From NCBI GenBank assembly GCA_036362985.1, contig JAYGXS010000002.1:86915350-86979349 (forward strand): 64,000 nt of DNA, read 5' to 3'. The translations under genes and the position numbers were made by a program. Shown here in pieces: positions 11,295 through 23,900 of this stretch; within the stretch, counting starts at the first letter, position 1; each line of letters opens with the position of its first letter. The notes under the pieces are model-generated. The model ran no database searches and was not told where the DNA came from. It saw nothing but the letters and a program-made list of their open reading frames with translations. The DNA comes from Ligula intestinalis (lineage: Eukaryota > Platyhelminthes > Cestoda > Diphyllobothriidea > Diphyllobothriidae).

Positions 11295-11403
11295 GAATTT
11301 GAGTTGACCCACTTGTGAAAAATTCGAGGCGTTCGGCGGGATNNNNNNNNNNTTAAGTCCCACCGAACGCCTCGAGGTTTTTCACAATTGGGTCAACTCG
11401 AAC
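11295..11403. repeat. Palindrome of a SINE tail around an assembly gap
   Basis: Left arm GAGTTGACCCACTTGTGAAA plus AATTCGAGGCGTTCGGCGGGA and right arm TCCCACCGAACGCCTCGAGG plus TTTTTCACAATTGGGTCAACTC are near-perfect inverted repeats of about 50 bp. The shared TTTTTCACAA-TTGGGTCAACT block is the tail of SINE family S2, also found at 51810, 62645, 62945 and 63645. Confidence 0.85.
11343..11352. other. Assembly gap (10 N)
   Basis: Ten unknown bases lie at the axis of the inverted repeat, so the true spacer length and content are unknown. Confidence 0.99.
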
Positions 11404-11404
11404 A

Positions 11405-12230
11405 TACGTTTTTTACCGGTAAATTCTCGTCAAGCTTTTACATTTATATGGTAATTAAGTTAATAGTCTATTTGGGTTGGAAGACAAAAATTGTGTGGTT
11501 TTCAGGGTAGGTGGCAGGAGGAGAGTGAATCAGGGTCAAAAATCTGATCAGCGTTATGGAGACTGATAGCCGACACAGCTGATAAGCTGCTGGCTGTTGG
11601 ATAAGCGGCTTTCGGTCATGGTAACTGCGGCGCCTTGACGATGTTCTTTTGAGCATACAGGACCGGTCAGCGTAGCCTAGTGGCGGCCACCTCTGCCACA
11701 GCCAACAGTTGCTGTCCAAGGAATCTTTAATACCTTCATGGCACTTTGTAGATCACTCAAAAGGCCTCTTTGGCATCCGCGCCACGATCGGAGTCCACCA
11801 GGTGCTCTAGAATGGAGCTGTTTATACCCTTTAGTTGGCCCTTCCCTAACCATGCTGGAATGTGTTTTTGTACTCTTTTGGATAAACGCTGGCTCGTGTG
11901 ACCAATATATGCTGCCCTAAAGGAGCCGGTAAATGAATAAATGCGCATAGAGGTGGTCCGTGCTGGCATTTTATCTTTTGTTTCTCCATATAGGATGGGA
12001 GTAGTCAAGAATAGTACATTCTGAAAGTAATTTATCCAACAGCCAGCAGCTTATCAGCTATCTTGGCTACCAGCCCTCCCTAACGCTGATCAGATTTTTG
12101 ACTCCGATTCACTCCTCCTTACCTCCCCTAACAAGCACACTATTTCTATATTTAGTTAATTGCCATATAAATGTAAACGCTTTCGGATAATTTATCGAAA
12201 ACAAACGTATTTTCACCAGTTTATCTTCGA
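11405..12230 (-). mobile_element. Penelope-like element remnant with inverted flanks (group B)
   Basis: Two inverted arms of about 200 bp (11405-11605 and 12030-12230) share TTATCCAACAGCCAGCAGC, AACGCTGATCAGATTTTTGA, a GATTCACTC block and ACCATATAAATGTAAA/GCCATATAAATGTAAA. A GIY-YIG endonuclease remnant on the minus strand lies between them. PLEs are known for partial inverted copies at their ends, so I read this as one insertion. The reverse transcriptase is missing. Confidence 0.75.
11757..12008 (-). pseudogene. PLE GIY-YIG endonuclease fragment (group B)
   Basis: The reading RIYSFTGSFRAAYIGHTSQRL followed by KRVQKHIPAWL fits the GIY-YIG core: an IYS strand (GIY position), AYIG (YIG), an Arg helix and a KHIPAWL turn typical of one PLE branch. 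It is short, lacks the zinc cysteines seen in the related piece at 32340, and is not attached to an RT. Confidence 0.75.
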
Positions 12231-12519
12231 AGGCGTATTCATTCATATAAAATGAAACGCAGGCATCCCAAGAAATGTAAGTTCAAGGAAAGGTGTCCTT
12301 TGGGAAAACGAGTAGAGGTATTCAGTAAATTTTTGATACGGGATCCCCAGGACGTCGTGAGACTTGAGACAAATGTGCAACGAACAGTTATCAGTTAGTT
12401 ATATAGTCATCTGGCGTGGGTGTTAATTGGGAGTCGCAATTTGCATCGCATCGTGGCGGACATGATTAGCAGTCGCAATGGCGTAATGGCTAATTGGCAA
12501 CTGTAATTTGAGTCATTCC

Positions 12520-13025
12520 GGGGTCAGTTTAGGTCATCCGGTGTGGACGCTAATTTTGGTTCATGTTGGTCCATGTTTGTTGGCAGCAGTCTCTTCCATC
12601 TTTCTTTGAGGTGTTCATACGCCGGTTGATGCACTTGCATCATCGGAGTGCATGGCCTCAACAAATTCTTGGCCTTTTTTGGAGGGGCAAACTCCAACGA
12701 TGCGTGTTTTGACCCATGAAAAGGTATGTCCTGTTTCAAGGCAATGCATAGCTACTTCGGAAAAACGGTCATGTCTTTTCACTGCCAATTGGTGCTCGTG
12801 CATGCATGTGGAGACGGATCTTCCTGTTTGACCACAATAGACCATGTCACAAGCTCCACATGGGATTTTGTAGATGGCTGCTTTTTTATCGAGGTAGCCA
12901 ACCCTATCCTTAGAGTATACTAGCTGAGTGCGTAAAGTAGCCATCGCTTTGTGCGCCACGGTTATTTGGTGCTTCCGCAAGCGTCTTTCAACGAGTTCAG
13001 ACACATTCCTTATATAAGGAAGGAC
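12520..13025 (-). pseudogene. PLE endonuclease fragment with RT C-terminal piece (group C)
   Basis: The minus strand reads SELVERRLRKHQITVAHKAM, ATLRTQLVYSKD, then AIYKIPCGACDMVYCGQTG, a HEHQLAVKRHD helix, a HCLETGHTFSW turn and KKGQEFVEAMHS. This is the end of a PLE reverse transcriptase joined to a GIY-YIG domain with the Cys-x-x-Cys insertion. It stays open for 129 codons but ends early, and the RT catalytic part is absent (5' truncation near 13025). The copy at 47853-48570 is from the same group. Confidence 0.88.
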
Positions 13026-13530
13026 TCACCATGTGTTTGTTTTGGGCGCCTGAGTAGAACACAAGATGACAATGTAACTTTATGAGCACTTTGAAATGCT
13101 AACTGTTCTTTGCACACTTTTCTCAAGTCTGACGACGACCTGGGGATCCAGTTTTTAAAAAAAATTACTGAATAAATTCAGTCATTTTCCTTGAAACTGT
13201 ATTCATTCACTTGTTGAGGTAGCGTCTTATTGAACTATCAAGTGCATAGACTTGGAACGCTGCTCCCGCTCCTAGGAAGTTTTATTCGGCTTTCTATCAC
13301 TCTCCTCCCCACACATAGGCCTAATTTCTGTACTTTAGAAACAAGCTTCATATCACATTTCTCATCTGCGCAAACTGGTTGCTAAATTATAGGTTTATAA
13401 TGATTGTACGAAACTATTTCGAAAACCAGAGCCTGTCATTACCGCCAACGCATCTGCCACGCGATTCCCAGCGCAGTACAGCTAGTGGAAGTTTCGCATG
13501 CATACACTGTTTACCGTCTAAACTGTATTC
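13026..13530. other. Intergenic stretch, nothing recognised
   Basis: No gene, repeat partner or structured RNA supported here. Confidence 0.5.
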
Positions 13531-14085
13531 GGCAAAAGTAGCTTATGTAGCTCCACTCATCAATCCGTACAACCTGCATGCTTTCTACGAAAACGGTGGT
13601 TATCGGATTTTATGGGCAGGAAATTAGGTCACGCAGTGGAATATACTTTAATAAATGATAAATGCATTTTTATTTTACTGTATTTAGAAGTGTTGTTGAT
13701 TTATATCTGAAGATTGTCCTAATCGGTATTATCATTCAACTGCTTGCGGAAAAAACCAATTGTCAAATTGCAGGTTATTTGAATTTCCCTTAAAATTTAA
13801 ATGGTGGTTAGGAAGTCGTCTACTTCAACTTATCGCTCTGGAGTTAGATTAGTATAGTCCGCGGCGCAAAGCGCCGCGCACACCTTTAACTTATATGCGG
13901 AACAACTTACTCTCAGCGGCCACGGGAAGCAACTTCGACTGCATTTTTCACTTTACACTTTTAAAAATTTCCTTCCGTGCCTATCCTATTTCCCTACCCT
14001 AGAAAAGTCTATAACCACAGTTTTTGCAAGACACGATGCTGGGACTAGGAGTTTATGAGTGGGGCTACATAAGCTATTTTTGGCC
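13531..14085 (+). mobile_element. MITE, family M, copy 1
   Basis: The element begins GGCAAAAGTAGCTTATGTAG and ends with the inverted counterpart CTACATAAGCTATTTTTGGCC; similarity of the two ends extends inward for about 100 bp (CCACTCAT, GAAAACGGTGGTTAT). It has no coding capacity. A perfect GC hairpin, GCGGCGC-AAA-GCGCCGC, lies at 13861-13877. Copies are at 30132-30710 (same orientation), 21457-22016 and 32000-32192 (inverted). It lies between the gene's poly(A) signal and intergenic DNA. Confidence 0.85.
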
Positions 14086-14160
14086 TGTATTCAAAGTGAG
14101 GTATGCACCCCACTGAAGGCAAATTACTTCACACACTGGTGTTTTGTGCATGCCATCATA

Positions 14161-14166
14161 TTTATT
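14161..14166 (-). terminator. Poly(A) signal of the protocadherin gene
   Basis: AATAAA on the minus strand, 147 nt downstream of the stop codon, is the first canonical signal in that direction. It would give a 3' UTR of roughly 165-180 nt. Confidence 0.7.
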
Positions 14167-14312
14167 GACTGTCAGATGTAATTGTTAAAAAGTGAAGACG
14201 TGTGGATATGATGAGCGCAGTGAAGACAAGAAGAAAACAAAACAAAAAACAGTGGAGCAGGAAATGTTTGCAACCATGTACAGGCTGTTGCGCAATTTTG
14301 TCGCCAGACTTC

Positions 14313-14935
14313 TCACACGAAACTGGCCTCCCGAATTGCCTGATATGTGTACTTTGTGGGTTTGTCATGTCCAAAGGCCATGCCATCTGGTGGTGACTGG
14401 GTTGCCTGCAGGCGGGAGTAGGGACGATTGGTGGATATGAAGGTCAGATCCCCGGCGGTTGGGTGGTGCAAGTCACCACACTCGCCATCGGTGAAGCGAC
14501 CGACCGGTTCAGCTTCGGCCATGGTGCCTAACCGGCCAAGTGTAGCACTACGCTGATAGCGTCTTGAGGCGCCGCCACCGCCACCGACGTTGCTGTGGTA
14601 AGGACTACGACCGGCCGGAAATTGTCTCGCATGTGTACCCATATTATTATTCAAGGCGGTAATCTCGTAGTAGTTCTGCAGGGGGTAGGCTGGCATTCGT
14701 TGGCTGGAGGAACTCTCCACGGAGTCGATGAGACAGCCATAGCTGGCAGACTGTTTGGCGAAGGTGGGCGTCTGTTGATTGGTGCTCGTATAGTCACCCT
14801 GTATGGGGAGTTCCATCAGGGGCTTGACGCTGGAGGGGATAAACTGATTCCGTGACAAGTGGTTCCGCAGTCTTTCGTTGTCATTGGCCAAAGCATCCAA
14901 ACTCTGGTAGTCCGGAGAAGGCGGATTTTGGATTT
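14313..14935 (-). CDS. Protocadherin last exon: end of cytoplasmic tail
   Basis: Acceptor CTTTCTAG precedes the exon and two bases complete a Glu codon begun in the previous exon. The 207 codons (stop included) encode a Ser/Pro/Gln-rich segment: EIQNPPSPDYQSLDALANDN, a pair of Tyr motifs (LQNYYEIT), a GGGGGA run, a basic RRYQRSATLGRLG patch and the terminal QAIREASFV. The final Ser-Phe-Val fits the class I PDZ-ligand pattern S/T-x-V, suggesting a scaffold partner. TGA at 14313-14315 ends the frame. Confidence 0.9.
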
Positions 14936-17900
14936 CTAGAAAGGCAAAAGATAAATAATAAGTTCTGAAGTCTTGACGTAGATGGGCCTGCAATTGCAGA
15001 TGAAATATAATTCTCCTTCACGTGCATTGCAGATTATACCATCTGACACCGCGATGCCTTACGGAAAATTGTACTTGGCTTTTCCAAATTATCGCATAAT
15101 TTTGGAATTTACCTAATGCTATAGCTGAATTCAAGGTTTCCATACACCATGCTGTGTATATTCTGTTTCAAAAAACGTGTTGAACTACCATTTGAAGAAG
15201 AGGTCGCATAATTCTTATATGATTTTGGAATAGGTGGAAATCATACTGCATACATTGTAGGCAGAATTAATAAATTGATGGGTTCAATATATTATGAATG
15301 CGCACCTCACAGTCGTAAAAATCTCAGACTTATAAATTTTTCTAAAACCGGAGAATATGCTTTCGTAGATTTCAAAATTAAAAAAAGGCTAATTTCCTAC
15401 CAAAAGGTACAAGAAAGAATATTTTCGTGAATATTTTCTATAAAATATAGTAAAATTTATAAAGGCAGTCAAACCCCATAAGAAGCACTTTTCTACAAAA
15501 ACAACTGTTTGTAAGTGGTCAGAAAGAAGCTCATTAAAGAACCGGCACCTTGGCGTGACTGAAACACCTTGAGATGAGATTGCATGATAGTCAATATCGC
15601 AACTCCACGTAATGTTAGTTTGCGAGCGATTAACAGTCTTTCGCAAATTGCGGCACTTTGCTTGTGGCCCCTGCCGTACTGTAAGTTCATCAAACTAGAC
15701 CCTAGGCATAGAGGCAGCTGGGGTGCTAGGTAAACTCACTGGTGGCATACACATAGCTTTGACTAGATTTTTAAAATTCCTACGGAACTCACCGAATGGT
15801 CTTTCTTACCAGAACAATGTCATGACTGTCACACTACAGGCCTTAGAAGGTTAAGCCAGTCTACCTCTACATGGGCCAAGCAATTTGCCCGTGAGAGGTG
15901 ATTTCTGCGGACAGTCGAAACCAAGCTAAGAGACATTGCGAGCAGGACAACATCTGGACGTACTCCTGGGTCGCCCCTTTCCGAAGTCCTGCAAGAAAGG
16001 ACCTCCGGTAAAAACTGCACTGACTTTTAGAAGACTATAAGATATAGCTATAGGAGCCACGATGAAATGAGTGCCCGAATGGAGCCGAACCCATATTTGG
16101 ACTGTAGTACAACATTTAGCAATAAACATACTTTTCCCACTGTGCGGTAACAAAAGTCAGAATTATCTATTCGTCCGGTAGGCTTGTGGCCTAGACGGAA
16201 GAAGCGTCGAAACCGCTGCATGGAAAAAAGTGACCAATTAGTCAGCATTTTTATATTTTCTACAGTCATTGGACAGAAGAATTCAAGGCAGACTGTCAGA
16301 AAGAATGATTAGACACTAGCCTGCACGTTTTCGCAATCTATCATTTAATCGCCTTTACGTGTGCCTGCTCTTTTGCAACGCAATTTAAAGTATCTGAACT
16401 ATTGTTTACCCTTCGTAACTACCGGTTACTAAATAAATGTAAATAAGTCCGGCAAGGCACGGGACAACGAATTCTCACATTTCGGAGGCTTTGCGCTGAC
16501 TTCCAGGAAGGTTATAGTTAAGATTAAAGTTAGGATTACAGTTTAGTTTTGGGTTATGAGTTATGAGTAAGTACTCTCCTCCATTTGTTGGGAATGCCGC
16601 TATTCTCACGATGAGTGTCAGCACACACAAAGGCATCGCGACTGCCTCACTGCGGCCAGTCTCATCTGTTCAATTCTGATTGGTCCATTGTCGTGGTCTA
16701 TGTCTCTCGCGTTTCCCCTTAAATGCATTCAGCCTTTGTGTGAGAAAGACTTGCGTTAACGTGCGTTGTTTGAGTACACGCTACATCGTGCTCCTTTGTC
16801 TTCTCTGTCTTTCCTCTACGGGCCTTGGGGACCGGAGTCGGCTAACTCACCGTTCGTGCTGATTAAAAGCACCAGGTTTGAGTCGGAACGCCCTTATTGA
16901 AGTTTATCTGTTTTCATTTCTAACCCTAGGACCCTTCCTCAAAGGCGTTCCAAAATATGTTTGAAATAGGCTAACTAGAAAGGGGAACCAGGAAAACTGT
17001 AGAAATCGGGCTCTGGGCTCATTGGTCCATTGAACTGTTCACCAAGCAGGCACTCGCGAGGACTTCTATCTGTTTTATCGAACGAGATAATGATGTCGGA
17101 GACGCTGCGGTCACGTTTTGTTAGCGGATTTTTGCATTTCTTTCACGCTCATACTCTTGTGGGCCTTCTTATGGATTACATATTACGGGTGTTATACGAT
17201 TTTAAACACATGGTTTTTGATCAAGACATCGCCTAAAAACCTCAAGCGTCGGGAAAGTTGCTGCCTCCAGTCGGTGCGAAGCCTAGATAAACGACGGCAC
17301 ATAAATCACCGCCAACTTTGCAATATCACTAGGGCCGTCGGGTGTTTCAGGAGTGAGTCCTCTGTCCTCTGCAATATATTTTATTTGCCGGGGCAGAGGG
17401 GGGGGGAGGGAGGTTTAACCATTCAGAGCCCGCCACTCACCTAGAGTATTTGTGGCCCTGGAGACCGCTGCGTGGCTGACGGCTGGATGAAAAGCAGGTC
17501 GCATCTGGCAAGTCGCCATCTCGCCGTCGGGGCCGCCACCGCCGGAGAGGATGCTGGACACGACCGGAAGTGTGCCGTAAATGCGGCCACCTGATGTGGT
17601 CACCTGTTGGCCGCCGCCGCAGCTCCCGCCACCGGAGGTGGAGGACAGGCCATTGAAGACTATCGACTGCTGTCTGCCAGACAGAACAAATGTGCCTCCA
17701 GCGGTGTACCCCGGCGGCACATTGCCCACCGGACGCATCGGCCGCGACAGGGGCAGACACTGCGCCGAGGGTATCATCATCAACCGATTGTTTCGGTTAT
17801 CTGCTCTGCGAGGAATGTGTTGGATGCCAGCGGGCATCAGAGTGTCAGGCAGTGTGTCGATCCCCTAGAGAGGCAGAAGGAGCAAACAGCAGAAGAATTG

Positions 17901-20900
17901 AAGGACAGATTTGTGGTGGCCCGGAGGGAAAACACAGCTTGTTACACAGCTGACTTGACAGCTAGCATTGAGGAGCTTGCAGCAAGTTGTAGACGAGCTC
18001 CACGGAGTAGGTGGCCCGTAACAAGTGTCGCGAAATAGGTTATGGACCATAGGATTTAAAAGTATCGAAGTTGCTTACCCTACTTCTGCACAGTTTTCTT
18101 GACAAAGTGCTATTTATAATTAATCTTGTGCTCATCGGAATAAATTTGGAGATTTGTCAACGTTTCGTACATTTGGGCGACAATACGCCGCCGAGGAATG
18201 CCACCTAAAGACAGACTGTCCTCTACTGAAACCTCTGCAGTAGTCTACAAAATACGCTGCAACGATGGAGACTGTAATTACGTAGGTGAAACAGGACACG
18301 CATTGCAGACCCGCCTACAAGAACATAAAATGGACGCCCGGAGACTAGACCTTGACTGGCAGTTGCCACACATATCGAAAAGACCGGCAACGACTTCGAT
18401 ATTCAAGGAACGACCATCATAGGCCGAGGAGCCTCAAAAGCTGAAAGATTGACGCTTGAGGCATGGTACTCAGACGCCAATTCTGTCAACAGGCATCTGG
18501 ACCTCCCGGCAGCTTACAAAGTCCTGCGCCATTACGTAATTAAAGGACAGGGAACGTTCAAACCGAAGTCAGGATTTGCAGACGAAGGCGGCCCTGTGAT
18601 GAAACCACCAGAAGAGGGAGCAGGATTGCCAGTATCCTCTACCGTGGGGACAGAACAAACCCCCAATTGCCGTCACGCCAAGCCAAAATCCACACGGAAG
18701 GCCAGACAGCGAACGGAGCAAAATCGATCAGCCCAAGGTCAACACTTACAGCCGCAACTTTAACCTACTTATCAATAACAATCAGTATTCGCTTTGACAA
18801 AGGACAGCAGGCCCAGCTGTCCGAAACCTCAGCAAATCTCCAAATTTATTCCGGTGAGCACAAGATGAATTATAATTAATATCCCGCAATTCTGACGTTT
18901 TCGAAAGTGCTATTTAGAGGGGGGAGGGTAATAATGTAACCTTGAGAGACTCGGCAAGGGAGAAAGTTTTTACAGGGTTCAAAACGAGCTTTTGATAAAT
19001 ATAAGGGAATTTTTAGAAATCTCACAACGGCTGGGGTAAGCAGATCCCTCCTCGGGAAATTGCTGCAAATTGATAGGCACAAACGGTATTTAATAAGTAG
19101 CGGATATTGAGTCTGCTGCTCCGACTAAATTCCTAGGATTTCGCCTATCCAGTTCCATATTTTGATATTTTTCGTCCCCCTGTTTAGGCATCGTTCCGAG
19201 GTGGGCCGAATAAGGCTGACACATCAGTTCGCAGTGGTTCTGTATGTCGCTTATCGCTGTTAATCTGAAAAATGGGTGATTGCTAAAACACATACGAGTT
19301 TGCGTCAGCGCCCCCATGATTCAGTATTCGTGTCTCTATCAGATAATCCGGAAGGACAAAGGTTTTCGAACTCTCTGCAAGTCTGATTTGTATGTGACAG
19401 GAAGCACGACGCTGTCCGCTACCTTAAATACAGAAACCATACATCAGGAAGCATAGACAAATATCCTCTCCACAGAGACTTTCTAAGGCAAGGCCTTCGG
19501 TGGTGTGATCTAACTGTTATGAAAATTGCACATTGACAGTGGAACGAACTTCTCAAAAATCACTTCATTTTGTGCCTCACAGGCCACATGAAGGAGACCA
19601 CTGGGCCTCATTCAGTAACTGAATAAGTTTCGTTAGGGCGATTGAGGTTAGGAATTTCCCATCAATAAGATTCATCGGAGCTACATCATTTGAAGGTCGT
19701 TCACACCGGTAAGGGGCTACTGCCTCTCCCAGTAAGAATTTCCACGAGTGCTGACTCATAGCCCGACGACTGGGCCCTCTGTTGCTTCTAGCCGTAGGGA
19801 AGCGGGAAGTGATTAGACAGGATCATAAGTTTTACATGCGGCACTACTAAGTGTCAAATTCCGTGAGGTAATTAGAAAGCTGCAGGTGAGGGAAGTGGAG
19901 GCTAACACCCCTACGAACAGGACTTTTTCCTTCCGGCAGTCAACTGGCAGCTAAGAGGCGCTGTTGAAAATAGGTCCCACCTTTTAACTTGAAACTGTGG
20001 CTTTCGGTGTGGCGGTGCTTAAACTGAAAATTGGGTGGCTTAGAGCAGTGGTTTCAGCAGGGTAAATACCATTTTGATAAGCTTAACCGCGTGGAATTTG
20101 AACTAGTAGCAGTGCTAGCGACTGTTCTCTCATGGTAGTATCATTGTCCGAAAATGTGAGTGCATGTTGCGCCTGCGAATACACTATACCTCCAGATCTG
20201 TCATCCAAAGGAGACTGTATCTGCCTCACTCAGTGAAGGATACCGGAAAAATCGGTCCGAAATCATTCAATACAAATTATAGATCTGGAGGATAAATCAC
20301 TCGGTCTACGAACCTACAGATTTCTGCCAGCGTCCTACCAAACTTATTCACTAAAGCAGCCTACAATAAATGCTAAAGCAAACATCCTGTCACTTTTCAG
20401 ATGAGTTTTACATATCTTCAGATTTTTACGGCAAGTCTTCTGTTGCAGGTCACAACAGGCAATTTTGGAGCCCAGACAGACTGATCTACTTTCCGAACGT
20501 CATCACTGTCAGAAGCCAAACAAACACCCGATTTAAAAGCAACAAACACTTAATACTTCAGAGTTAGCCTTTTTCCTAGTTACTTTTCACAAGGAATACC
20601 GTTTTTCTCCATGAGATAGACCTTTATGACTCCCATAAAAAAACACGCAGTTTCACTGAGTGCTGAAGACGGACAAGAGGGAAATCATTTTCGAGGCTGT
20701 AGAAGACAAAAGGACTGATCCTCTTCTCTGTGTGTCCATCTTGCACACAAATTTGTTGAGACATTGCTTATCCCCAAACTATGTTCGTCCTATTTCCGCT
20801 TCGGATACTTGCAATCAGGCCTGGTTACAACCAGGGATGATTTGAGGATGCCGTTGCGCAAGGAAACCCCTCCCTATTTGTGTCGTGCACAGTCCGATGT

Positions 20901-23900
20901 TATCTACAATCTTATCTCCAAGGCGTTGCAACGATAGCACAGGACAGCCGATTGCTGCTGTTTCATGCACTCACCCGGTTCGTAGAATTAGAATCTACTA
21001 GAGGGCTATAATTACTACGAGGATGGCAAGCAAAAGCTGTCGCTGTCCTGCGTGACCATATGTGCAAAACATGCAAATAGTCTTCGATGTATCCAGTGGG
21101 GAGGGAGGGAGACAGGGGCAAGTCAGAATGTCTGCCCTGTCCGTCAGTCCCAGTTCGATGGTCAAGCAACCCCAGGTGCCATGGTTTCTATCCCGTGAAG
21201 ACACTTTATGCATTTTGTTCTCCAACTTGAGAAAACTAACGAAAAATTAAACGCAAACCACAGAGACCTTGATGAAGCTGTAGGAAGGAGTCCAGCCAGT
21301 CATTCAGCAGAGTGCCCAGCACTTAACTTCAGATAACGAAATCTGCTCGGTTACAGTAGCCAAATGTATGCCCGTGGCTCTGCAAATACTTTTTCCGATT
21401 TGAAAATAAATGTTCGGTTTGACAGACGACCAGTGTATCCCTGAGAAACAATCAGTGGCAAAGGTAGTTTAAGCACTCCACCGAATATACCCCTAGTCCC
21501 AGCATCTTGTCATACGGAAACGCCGGTTATAGGGATTTTGGGGTTGGAAAATAGGACAGGGAGTGAAGGAAATTAGAGAATTGTAAACTGGGAAAATTTA
21601 ACTGAATTTGTTTCCTGCAGCCGCTGGGAGTAAGTTGTTCTACGTGTAACTTGGCCGGGTGCGTGGCGCTTCGCGAAGTGTACTACACTTATCTAACTCG
21701 GTAAGTTGGACCCCAGGTAAGTTGAAGTAGACGACCTCCAAACGATCATTTCTATTTTTTTCAGGAATTTCAAGAAACCTGCACTTTGCTAAGCAGAGTT
21801 TTCGGCAATGCGTTAAACGATAATACAGTTTACTAAAATCTGCAGATCTAAATCAACCACATTTCTCAACACAATAAAATAAAAATACAGTTATTTATGT
21901 ATATTCCACTGCCCATCCTAATTCTCCACTCATAAAACCCCTGTAAACACCGTTTACTTGAAATCAATGCTTGGACTCGGTGTATATGGGATGCACTACG
22001 TAAGTAACTGTTGCCCAATCATTTTTCATTATATTTGTCATGCTGCGACTTAAGCATGCAAATGTGTTTACACCCTCGTGACATAGTATGTGTTCTAACT
22101 GCACGAGAGCTGCACATTTTAGACCCGATTATGAGTTTCTGGCCTCATGGACCTTTTATACGTGATCACATTTTTGCTTCGGTCTGTTTTTTTATTAACG
22201 TAAGGAAATAAAAACAGCCCGTGTTCGGAATGCAGGTTCACACAACTGGCCTTGGGTATGGCTGGCGGACTGACGGTGACTGGTGAGCTAGAAATGACCA
22301 TCCCAATATCCTTTGTAATTGTGGGTAACTCACCATTTGTATAAACATTTGGCTTCTACTGTTTCCTGACGTAAGTCACAATTATCCACAGAAGAACAAT
22401 ATCAATTCCCTCTGGCAGACAATTTGGACAGCTATAAAAAATCCAGACTTTCCCTCAAGGACGATCAGGTTGATTTCACCCAGATTATGTCACCAGTGAG
22501 CGATTCCGTCCACAACTGTCCGCTGGGTCAACACAGCCTCATTCTTCTCCACTTACCCATTCGCCTGCCTCTAGGACGGAATTTTCCAACTGGGTTAAAA
22601 TTTTACATCTTGATTCACTAAGCGCATAAGCGCAGGACTATTTCCCTTCCATTGTACAAACTGGATTCAATTTTTATTAATGCAGCTGGTGGCAGGACCA
22701 GGGAGCAATCAGTCCGAACGTGCTTGGGGGAAATAAGGAGTTGTTATACCTGTTTAAATTGTCTGTCAGGGGAAATTGGTCTTCCTCCGTTTTGGATCAT
22801 TGCGACTTATGTCAATTAGCAATAAAGGATAAATGCGTAAATGGAGGATGAGATGGTCATTTCCGGCTCATCCGTCGCCACCAGTCAGCCAGGCCTACCA
22901 AGCCCTAACTCTGTCAACCTGAGTTTCAAACCCGGGTTGTTTGGTTATTGAGTGCTGCATATTCGAGCGCTTTGCGATTGAGCTCCGTCAGTTCTTGATC
23001 AGGTATAGTAACTATGGTAGAATAGGTCTCCTTCCAATAGTGTCCTATCTGCAAACACTAAAAAACACTGTGCGACCGCCAAAGAGGGTTTCAAAAGGAG
23101 CTCCAAGCAACAAGAGTGCAAGCAGGTCTGCTTAACCGTATATTTAATAATATTATGATATAATAATACCAATCGCTAAGTGGTTGCTGGCTGGACTCGA
23201 GAAAGAGCGCCAATGCACAGCGGAATAAGTGTGTCTCGTAATGTGTTCGGTGAGTGTTCCTGCATCACTGTCAAATATATATATATGGAACAAAGGTGCT
23301 CATCCGACCTATCTGGTAAGAGCATATACTTGTCCCGGAAGTGCCTTGAGGCTCGTACTTGAGCGATATCAGGCTTGTCGCTTAGCGACCTCAGAATATG
23401 ATGGAGTGGATCCGACAAAGACAAAGGAGACCGAAATGGCCATTTCTGGTTTGTTAGCCGTCATCAGCCAGTCATAGCCAATCTCAGGGGTCGGAATCCC
23501 CGAGATTCGAACCCGGGACCTTTGGTCATTGGGTTTACCACCCTACCTCGGCACCACGGGCTCGTTGCTTTGTCGATTGTGATCGGGGATATGATGGAAC
23601 AAAGGTGCTCATCCGATCTATCTGTTAAGGACACATACTTGTCCCGGAAGTGCCTTGAGGCTCGTACTTGAGCGATATCAGGCTTGTCACTTAGCGACCT
23701 CAGAATATGATGGAGTGGATCCGACAAGGACAAGGGAGACCGGAATGGCCATTTCTGGCTTGTTAGCCGAGGTAGAGTGGTAAACCCAATGACCAAAGGT
23801 CCCAGGTTCGAATCTCGGGGATTCCGACCCCTGAGATTGGGTATGACTGGCTGATGACGGCTAACAAGCCAAAAATGGCCATTCCGGTCTCCTTTGTCTT

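Larger units (their letters stand above)
14936..17440 (-). other. Protocadherin intron between the last two exons (2.5 kb)
   Basis: Donor GTGAGT at 17440 and acceptor TAG at 14936-14938, phase 1. It holds repeat R3 copy 2, a telomere-like stretch and repeat R2 copy 1, and no exon I can support. Confidence 0.8.

Noticed and set aside
17581..18038. Three overlapping plus-strand frames of 87-143 codons
   Set aside because: They lie opposite the protocadherin tail exon and its flank. The GC-rich Gly/Pro-coding DNA opens frames on both strands; no domain or splice context supports them.
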